A stretch of 64,000 nucleotides of DNA, taken from the NCBI GenBank assembly GCA_963383645.1, contig OY726572.1, positions 72,441,002-72,505,001 on the forward strand, written 5' to 3'. The notes beneath the pieces are model-generated. The model ran no database searches, was not told where the DNA came from, and saw only the letters and a program-made list of their open reading frames with translations. A program made the translations under genes and the position numbers. Numbering within the stretch: position 1 is the stretch's first letter; each line of letters starts with the position of its first letter. Shown in pieces: positions 56,510 through 64,000 of the stretch. The DNA comes from Muscardinus avellanarius. Lineage: Eukaryota; Chordata; Mammalia; Rodentia; Gliridae.

Positions 56510-56679
56510 TTCAAGGTTGTGGAGTAATAGCTGTCTTAGAATAGTGGGATTCAATCCCTGAGTACACAGTAGAATACTCTTGAAAGTAAAAACTTGATTC
56601 CAAGGAATCACTTTGGATCAACTGAATCTCAGTTTCCAGGGCAGAGAAGAAAAATCAAGTCTTGACTTGCCTCAAAGCA

Positions 56680-56925
56680 CTTAAATGGCCGGGTGTGGTG
56701 GTGCACGCTTGTAATCCCCATGTTTGGGAGGCTGAGAAAGGAGGTTCGCACACGGTCGAAGCCAGCCTCAGCTACTGAGTGAGGCTTTCAGCAACATGAG
56801 ACCCTGTTTACAAATAAAGTATAAATAGGTCTGAGAGTATAGCTCAGAAGTAGAAAGCCCCTGGGTTCTACCCCTAGTACCAGAAACCAAAACCAAAAAA
56901 AAAAAAAAAAAAACCTCTTAAATGT
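56680..56925 (+). mobile_element. Dimeric SINE, type I/II intermediate, 8-bp target duplication
   Basis: The insert (56688-56914) has gccgggtgtggtggtgcacgc, acggtcgaagccagcctcagctactgagtgagg, the linker acaaataaagtataaataggtctgag and the right half gtatagctcagaagtagaaagcccctggg, then a long A tail. The 8-mer cttaaatg flanks it. It combines a type II middle with the type I linker, so it is a transitional or recombinant form. Confidence 0.9.
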
Positions 56926-57023
56926 GCTATTATTCAGAAGAGATTGAATACTCAACTCATCTCAGGGTCTCAGAATTCTAAACTTTTAGATGACTAGAGA
57001 AACCTAATACTTTGCTAAAATAG

Positions 57024-57217
57024 CCTGAGCCAGTGTGGTGGTGCATTCTTGTAATCCCAGTACTTGGGATGCTGAGACAGGAGAATGACAGGTTCATAGT
57101 CATCCTCAGCATCTTATCAAGGCTCTTAGCAACTTAGGGAGACCCTGTTTGAAAATAAAAATTAAATATCCCTGGGGAGTGTAGCTCAGAGGTAGATTGC
57201 CCCTGAGTTTAATTCCC

Positions 57218-57264
<47 letters not shown>
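57024..57264 (+). mobile_element. Dimeric SINE, type II, with (CA)n tail
   Basis: The order is cctgagccagtgtggtggtgc, tgctgagacaggagaatgacagg, agaccctgtttgaaaataaaa, gtgtagctcagaggtagattgcccctgag; then about 20 CA units. Confidence 0.88.
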
Positions 57265-57268
<4 letters not shown>

Positions 57269-57535
57269 AAGAAAAGTCTGATAAAATATCTTTATTATCA
57301 AATGAAGTCAGGTTTTTTCCATGCCCTTTCATAAACTTAATATTTTTCTTGAATACATTCAAATGCCAATATCTTAAAAGTTCATATTTGACACCCTAAA
57401 ATGTCTTTTTTTGTTTTTTATTGACTTTTGTTAAGTTATTCATATGCATTTAATCTTGTTTTCTCTTATACTATTGTTGACCTATCTACCTATGCCTAAA
57501 TAACCTTATTGTGTATTAATATTTAAGAAAAAAAT

Positions 57536-57740
57536 GTTTATGGTACATGTCTGCAATCTCAGTTCTTGGAAAGCTGAGACAGGAAGATCAAAGTTTTGAA
57601 GCCAGCCTCAGTAACTTAATGAGGCCAACCATAACTTAGTGAGACCCTGTTTCAAAATAAAAATAAAATAAAATAAAATAAAATAAAATAGGACTAGATG
57701 TGTTGGCTCAAATATACTCTTGGGTTAGATCCCCAGTATT
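57536..57740 (+). mobile_element. Dimeric SINE, older, with (AAAAT)n linker expansion
   Basis: The order is tgtctgcaatctcagttcttgg, cttagtgagaccctgtttcaaaataaa, a run of AAAAT units, and a decayed right half (ctagatgtgttggctcaaatatactcttggg). Confidence 0.8.
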
Positions 57741-57810
57741 AAAGAAAGAAAAAGAAAAAGTAAAAGAAAGAATAAGTTTTATAAAGATTTGCACTTAATG
57801 CATCTTTTAA

Positions 57811-58027
57811 ATTTTCTCTAAATTGGCTGGGCCTGGTGGGCACGCTTGTAATCCCTGTGCTTGGGAGGCAGAGATAAGAGGACTGCACAGGTTCAAAGCC
57901 AGCCTAGCTGCCGTAAGAGACCCTGCTTCCAAATAAAAATATAAAAATAGGTCTGGGAGTGTAGCCCGGAGGTAGAAGGGCTTGCAGGAACCCCAGTACC
58001 ACAAAAAAAAAATGTTTTCTCTAAATT
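57811..58027 (+). mobile_element. Dimeric SINE, type I, with target duplication
   Basis: The insert starts at about 57825 (ggctgggcctggtgggcacgc) and ends gcaggaaccccagtacc plus A tail. The text ttttctctaaattg occurs on both sides. Confidence 0.93.
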
Positions 58028-59335
58028 GTGTATTGCCCCTCTAAAATTATAGCATTAAAAAGGAGACTAGGAATTTTCTTCATGTGCCTTGGGTGTTTAC
58101 CAAATAACTTTCTTTGTGTGGAAGGAAACTAGTTCTTAAAGTTGCTGGACAATGCAACCAAGATTATGGACTTCAAGAAACTAGGGGTGGATGTTCTCAG
58201 TGTGTTTCTCAGAACTGGATTGAACCATGTAGAGAAGCAAATGCAAAGTCCTGAAGAATCCTGTTTTTATAAAGAAAAAAAATCTCCTAAAACACACATT
58301 ACTGTTAGACTTCTTGAGTAAATTTTTAGTTCTTCTGATACCAAATTGTTCTCTCTCCACACTAGTCTCTAGTCTCCTTAACCTTCTTTTATTTCTTGCA
58401 TATTCTCATGGTGCATATTCTCCTCCCTACTTTTGAAAATAATTTCCCACCAATTTTTTTTCTTGCACTTTCCTTCATAGGTTTTCTACCTCAGATCAAA
58501 ACCTCTTCTTAAGAGACTATTACCTAAACAATGCTACCCAACTACAGAAGACACAGAATATGTGTGGCAATTGGTCAGAGTCTGGGTATAAAACATTATA
58601 CTCTTTTTAAAGAATATTGCAAAATACCTAGAAAGAAAGGATTCTTTATTTTTTTTTCTTGAGTCAATGCTTTTGAAAACAAAATAGCAAACTAAGAGAA
58701 AAGAAACATTATTTTAATGAAGATACATTTCTCTATCACTCAATAAATTACCAGTAAATAACTGAATAGCCTATTAAACCAAAACATTATTATTAGCATA
58801 AGATTATTTAGAAAATAATATATTTCTAGAGAAAAAATAAATTCCATTTTATCAAGATTTCATATTTTTCTTCATCTATATTCTGCTCCTTGTTCTCTAG
58901 GTCATATTTTATATATGTCTGTGCTATCTTTGCATTCCTTAGACCAGTTACCTATTTTCGTATCTTTAAAAAATTTTGATTTTATCATTTATTATTATTT
59001 ATTATTTCTACCTCTTGGTACCTTAGCCATTTCTACTACAATATTAAATCTATTTTCTAAATTTGAATACATAATGGCAGGTGAAAATTTTTATCATTTC
59101 TAAAACTAACACTGCTATTACTCACTATTCCTTATCCTAAATAAACTCCTCTTAGAATAATTTATTTTATTAATTTTCTTACTATTTTAAGTTCTTTGAG
59201 CTGGTATGTTTCAGCAGATGCACCTGAATGTGATCCTTTCAGTTCTCTTTTTCTAGCTAAAAATTTCTCCCTATTTTCCAAGCAGATAAACGGTAGCTTG
59301 CTCCAATATAGAACTCTTGGGTAATATGTTTCTTT
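58028..59335. other. No recognised feature
   Basis: AT-rich DNA. The 62-codon frame at 58915 is low-complexity and lacks motifs. Confidence 0.45.
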
Positions 59336-60379
59336 TAAAACTCTGTAGCTGAATGGGAGAAGATCTTTACCAGCCACCATTCTGATAGGGGGCTAATATC
59401 TAGAATATACAAAGAGCTCAAAAGACTCTACACTAGCAAAACAAACAACCCAATCAAGAAATGGGCAAATGAACTAAATAGACACTTCACAAAAGAAGAG
59501 ATACAAAGGGCCAATAGATACATGAAAAGATGTTCTTCATCACTGGCCATCAAGGAGATGCAAATCAAAACTACACTGAGATTCCATCTAACCCCAGTCA
59601 GAGTGGCAAGCATAAAGAAATCAAACAACAACAAATGCTGGCGAGGATGTGGGGAAAGAGGAACTCTTTTACACTGTTGGTGGGAATGCAAACTAATTCA
59701 GCCACTATGGAGATCTGTGTGGAGATTCCTACGAAAGGTGGGAATAGATCCACCATATGATCCAGCTCTACCACTCCTGGGTATCCTTCCAAAGGGGCTG
59801 AATTCAGAGAAATACAGCAACATATGCATACCTATGTTCATAGCAGCACAATTTGTAATAGCCAAAATATGGAACCCACCCAGATCACCATCAACAGATG
59901 AATGGATAGCAAAACTGTGGGAAATACACACAATGGAATTTTATTCAGCCATAAAGAACAAAATCATATCATTTGCAAGAAAATGGAAAGCCCTGGAGAA
60001 CATTATGTTAACTGAGATCAGCCAAGCACAGAAGGAGAAGGTACATATGTTTCCTCTAATATGCCCAAACTAGGAAACACAGAGGATACCAGTGGGGCTC
60101 CAGATAATGGAGGGGAAATATCAGCAAAGTTTGAATGGAAAGATAGGAGAGGAGGAAGGCTGATCTTGATTAATGAGGGTCTACATCTGAACATGTGTAA
60201 AATTATGAGTATGACATGATTACTCTGTACAATCATTGGTGGGAGGGAGGAAGGGAAAATGGGAGAGGAGGGGAGAGGGCACCAAATATAGTTTAAATGT
60301 ATACCATTTATGTTCAATAAAAAAATTTGTTTAAAAAATAACTTCTACCTCTGTAAAAAAAAATAAAAAATAAAACTCT
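59336..60379 (+). mobile_element. Young 5'-truncated L1 with target duplication
   Basis: The 9-mer taaaactct lies at 59336-59344 and 60371-60379. The body has the last 242 codons of ORF2, a 3' UTR (ccagtggggctccagataatgg, gataggagaggaggaagg, ggtctacatctgaacatgtg, a G-rich tract, gttcaataaaa) and an A-rich tail. The 3' UTR matches the nested L1 at 32.2 kb, so both come from one recent subfamily. L1 is the likely source of enzymes for the SINEs and the composite elements here. Confidence 0.93.
59348..60073 (+). pseudogene. L1 ORF2 C-terminal fragment, open to its natural stop
   Basis: From 59348 a single frame runs 242 codons without interruption to TAG at 60071-60073. It begins at AEWEKIFTS, has the cysteine-rich segment [19 protein letters not shown] (about residues 98-116) typical of the ORF2 C-terminal zinc-knuckle-like region, and ends with [14 protein letters not shown]. 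The endonuclease and reverse-transcriptase domains are missing because the insertion is 5'-truncated, so it cannot support mobility. The unbroken frame means little time has passed since insertion. Other frames over the same bases are shadows. Confidence 0.9.
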
Positions 60380-62105
60380 AGTTGCTTCATTTTTTTTCTT
60401 TCATTTCAAATCATTGACATTTCTAATACCAACCTGATTCATTTAAGCTATTCCTTTTCAGCCTATATTCCTATAGAGTATTACGTTTAGGCCTTGAAAT
60501 ATCTTTTTAAAAACCACAGTGATATATTTAAACCTATCACTACTAATTTTACTTGTGCTACATCTCAAAGTCATGTTAATCAGAAATCTCAGCTATTTGT
60601 AGCTTAGTACAGTTTCTATTATTTACATCTTATTTTGATCTCTATTCTTCTGTTTTTATTTTGAACTGCTCTTTGTGTATACTGATTTTTAGTAAATCTG
60701 ACCTCATTTTTCTTTCATCTCCAAATTTATGTTGGTAGAAAGATAATTGGGTGCTCTGGCCCAGGATGTCTCAAGACAGAAAATTTTGTCTAGTAATTTA
60801 AAGGTTTCTTGGCTTTCCTTGAACTATATCTTGGAAGGATATCCTTTATGTTTATGGCATAAAAAGAGCAAGATTCTTCTCTTTATTCTTTTCATATAAA
60901 TACTAGGGTATTTTCTCAAGTTGAAATTAACATTCCTGCATTCCTGAATTTTTCAATATTGACTCCTCTGCCTCCCTTAATTCTCATATTCTCATTTTAT
61001 CCATAGTACATACATGTCTATCACCTATTAAACAGTTGTACATATATGAATATTTTATACTTATCAAGTTTTGTAAGTAGACTTCTATTGAAGAAAGAAT
61101 GATTTTATTTATTCTCCTATCTGCTTCTCACAACTTAAACAGAATGGAGATAATTTATAAAGTTATGTAATTATAAGTATTCAAAAGATATCAATAAGAT
61201 GTGAGCAGTTAGAAAATGAAGGGAATCCATACACTCCTGTTTAGAAGAACTTACGATTATTGGTTTTAGGGTTAATTTTAATGAATCAAGAAAGGACTAT
61301 TATAGGTGAGGAGCTGACAGTTGACTTATTGAAACATACTGCCAATTAAGTCATTCCAACTGAAAGTAAGAAATAGCTTGGAAAGGAAGATTGTCAAATA
61401 GGGGCTAAACCTGCAATGCATTATAAGCTTGACAGGTGTCAGATAATTAGTGGATAGTATGATAGACTAAGACACCAGGACCTCAAGGAAGCAGGACAGA
61501 ACAAAGGTAAGGAGGTGTTAATGGGACCAGAAACAGGAAGCAAGGATGGTATCATCAATACCATCTCAGTCCTGAGAGAGAATAAGGAAGAGGAAAAGAA
61601 AAGCAAAATTAATATCAATAAAAACAAAAACTGAAAAAGGCTCTACCTGGGAGAGATGAAAAGAAATAAAAATTAGAAGCCAACATCTCAATATTCAGCT
61701 AATTATTACTTTTCATAGAATAAGTGCTCCAGAAAGAATTGTGCAAGATTAGAAGGTAGAAAATGAGCATCAGATATGGGTTTTTCCTACAAGAATTGGT
61801 GTTATCAAATTACATGGTAATAAAAATGATTTCTAACAATCCCTGGGGTAAACTGTAGATGTATGACTGAGGATAATCTTTATTGTTTTATAAAACAGGT
61901 GGGTAACCTGACCTAACCCTTAACCCTTTATATGCAATGCAGGTTTATAGAATGACAATATTCTGCTTGTCTAAGTTTAATAGGTCATCCAAGCTTGCAT
62001 TGCTATTATTCCTTCTCTGGGAGAAGTGCAGCAAATTTACACTTAAATGTAATTTATAGGTGGCCAAACTCATGATTTTCTACAAAAAGATTATAAATAG
62101 TTAAG
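60380..62105. other. No recognised feature
   Basis: Mostly AT-rich. The 62-codon reverse frame at 61439 has no motif. Old repeats may be present but too decayed to name. Confidence 0.4.
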
Positions 62106-62450
62106 TACTATTGTTTAAATGTCTTCACATTTCATGTGTTGGAAACTTAAATTTATATGTTAAGGATATATGAACGCGGGCCTTTGAGGTAATTATGATT
62201 AGATGAGGTCATGAGGTAGGGACCCCATGATGACATTAGTGGTCTTACAAAACGAGGAAGGGAGCAAGGCACACTAGCTCGGTCTAAGCTTGTGATGCTC
62301 TACATGATATGATTCAACAAAAAGGCCCACACCAGATGCTAAGCATTTTGTCTCAGAAGGCTTTTAGCTAAACAAGCCTCAATTCTTCATAAATTCCTTG
62401 CCACTGGTACTTTTATTATAGCAACAGAAAACCAATTGAGATACTTAGTT
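62106..62450 (+). mobile_element. MLT1-type (MaLR) LTR, forward
   Basis: The order is actattgtttaaatgtcttcac, tgttggaaacttaaatttatatg, gcctttgaggtaattatgattagatgaggtcatgagg, gtggtcttacaaaacgaggaagg, then ttgccactggtacttttattatagcaacagaaaaccaattgaga. Confidence 0.75.
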
Positions 62451-62871
62451 AGCTGACTTAATTTTAACACATAATCTCCAATGAGAAATTAGTAATCAAT
62501 TTTGTCCTGCAATTATGTTCCTTAATAGCCATGATTTTTTGTTCTTTGAGATGATTCTTGATGATTTCTTTCTCCTCAAACTTCTCACAATTTTTTCTCC
62601 ATCATGAAAAAAGAAAAATCATAAAAATTCTCTCTTCCCACTACTGCCAAACTTAGAACCCTACTTTCACTGAATCATCTCCATTCTTTTTGTTACAAAA
62701 GAAGTAATTCTCTTTCTCTGCCCAAAGACCATCTTCCCATAGATCTACTTAACCCTACCCTTCTTATTTTCTCAAAGGTGGGCTACTTTTGTTATCTTTA
62801 CTTTTGTCTGCATGATTGATTTCCCTGCCTGTTTTATATTTTAAATTTTCATCCAAAGACCTAGTTTATTG

Positions 62872-63070
62872 TTTTTTTTTCTTTTTGTGGGGCATTCTTT
62901 TGCTGAGCTACATGGTATATATATATATATATATTTTTTTTTTGAAACAGGGGTTTTTTTAGTGTGCCGAGAGGCTCACTAAATTGGTGAGGTTGGCCTG
63001 AGAAACACAGTCCTCTGGCCTCAACCTTCCAAGAACTTGGATTAAAGACATGCACCATCATGCCCAGATT
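62872..63070 (-). mobile_element. Older dimeric SINE, reverse, decayed
   Basis: The text cttttgctgagctacatgg, (TA)n, tttttttttgaaacagggg, gaggttggcctgag and ccaagaacttggattaaagacatgcaccatcatgcccaga fits the reversed dimer. A TA tract has expanded in the linker. Confidence 0.7.
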
Positions 63071-63544
63071 CATAATTTCCAATTAATAAAAAATGTATTT
63101 GACTGAATTTCTTTCAATATCATCTTTCCAGAATCTTTGTTTTTTATACAAATTTTTAACTCTTAAATCTATGGCTATATTAAAGATTTCTGTCTCAAGT
63201 TTTAGAATATCTTATTCAATTTATAGTAGTTTACAATGCACTATTTTAACCATAGGCCCAACATTGTACAAGAGAGATCTAGGACTTCTTAATAGTATAT
63301 AATTAAAACTTTATGGCAATTACTTAGTAATTTTTTATTTCCTCTTTTATCTAGTTCCTGTAACCAGCATCTTATTTTCTGATTTTGTTTGACTGTCTTA
63401 CCTACCTGATATATGTCAAATTGTATGTCATTTATCTTACAGTGAATTTCCTATTTATTATTATCTTCAATCTTTACCTATGTTGTCACATACTGCATGA
63501 GTTTCTCTTTCTTATGTTCAATAATATTCAGTTTTATGTTGTGA

Positions 63545-63965
63545 TGATTACCTTTATGTGCCAACTTGACTGAGCTGAGGGATGCCCAGATGGATGGTAA
63601 AATATTCTATGATGCTTGTGAGGGCATTCCTGGAAAAGATCAGTGCTTGTATAGATGGATTAAGAAGATCACCCTCTACAATGAGTTTTGACAGCATCTA
63701 ATGTCACAAAGGTCCTACCTAAACAGAACATAAGGGTGGAGGAAGAATAAATCTTCATTTGAACTGTAATATATATTTGTCTTTGCTCTTAGACATCAAG
63801 ATTTCCTGCTTGCCAACCTTTTGACTTGGACTGAGACTTACCCTATCAACTACCTTTATTTTTAGGACTTCAGACTCAGAAGGAATTACCCTATTGAATT
63901 TCCTGAGTCTCTAGCTTGTAGATGATGGACTATAGAATTTCTTTGCCTCAATAATCATATGAGCT
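63545..63965 (+). mobile_element. Ancient interspersed repeat, family not certain
   Basis: The text ttacctttatgtgccaacttgactgagctgagggatgcccagatgg...gagggcattcctgg...ttgacttggactgagacttacc...cctgagtctctagcttgtagatgatgg...ctcaataatcatatgagctaattcc matches a widespread old mammalian repeat (gtgccaacttgactgg...ggtgcccagat...aatcacatgagccaattcc). I do not recall the family name reliably. Confidence 0.6.
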
Positions 63966-64000
63966 AATTCCAATTTTAAACAACACAAACGCACACACAC

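Larger units (their letters stand above)
54501..56519 (+). mobile_element. Element 2: 2.0-kb member of the same composite family
   Basis: The 10-mer ttcaaggttg lies at 54501-54510 and 56510-56519, with further near-identity to the left (gaaa / aaag). Between them are a GC-rich 5' repeat block (54511-54735), an A/T tract, the shared middle domain (about 54850-55320), a short VNTR (about 55321-56107) and the shared 3' domain with an A tail (56108-56509). It is more diverged internally than element 1 and its VNTR has only about 8 units, so it shows the compact form of the family. No coding frame with a known domain is present. Confidence 0.8.

Overview
This window is nuclear DNA from a mammal, almost certainly a rodent. 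It is AT-rich, gene-poor and full of retroposons. The strongest taxonomic clue is about thirty copies of a dimeric SINE: a 7SL/B1-type left half joined by an A-rich linker to a tRNA/ID-type right half (B1-dID-like). The pattern resembles the SINEs of the squirrel-related clade (squirrels, mountain beaver, dormice), but the right half differs from the common sciurid form I know. I infer a squirrel-related rodent and cannot name the species. Decayed and young L1 pieces, MaLR-type LTRs, an ERV2-like solo LTR and a pair of ERV LTRs fill much of the rest.

Layout. 1-36 kb: unique AT-rich DNA with SINEs and L1 fragments, MaLR LTRs (about 4.0-5.8 kb), an intact 344-bp solo LTR with a 6-bp target duplication (22.9-23.3 kb), one candidate protein-coding terminal exon on the minus strand (24.26-24.46 kb), and two related LTRs in divergent orientation (29.06-30.99 kb). 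36.2-48.7 kb: a 12.5-kb composite element described below. 48.7-54.5 kb: mostly unique, with a perfect 75-bp tandem duplication, a twin-primed (inverted) L1 and a reverse MaLR LTR. 54.5-56.5 kb: a second, 2-kb member of the same composite family. 56.5-64 kb: four SINEs, a young 5'-truncated L1 with an open ORF2 C-terminus, and older LTR and other repeats.

The main discovery candidate is this composite family. Element 1 (36228-48742) and element 2 (54501-56519) are in the same orientation and share an order of parts: a GC-rich 5' tandem-monomer block, a shared non-coding middle domain, a GC-rich VNTR of about 100-bp units (each two 50-bp half-units), and a shared 3' domain of about 400 bp ending in an A-rich tail. 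Element 1 is bounded by a perfect 16-bp target-site duplication and element 2 by a 10-bp one, so the whole composite behaves as one L1-type retrotransposition unit. The architecture is analogous to primate SVA/LAVA elements but built from different modules. The two 5' monomer blocks are unrelated to each other, which suggests promoter swapping. The VNTR in element 1 is about 10.75 kb (roughly 107 units) and carries nearly identical 1995-bp higher-order repeats, pointing to recent expansion by unequal exchange.

No complete protein-coding gene is visible. The proline/arginine-rich open frames in the VNTR and the 5' monomers are by-products of GC-rich repeats.
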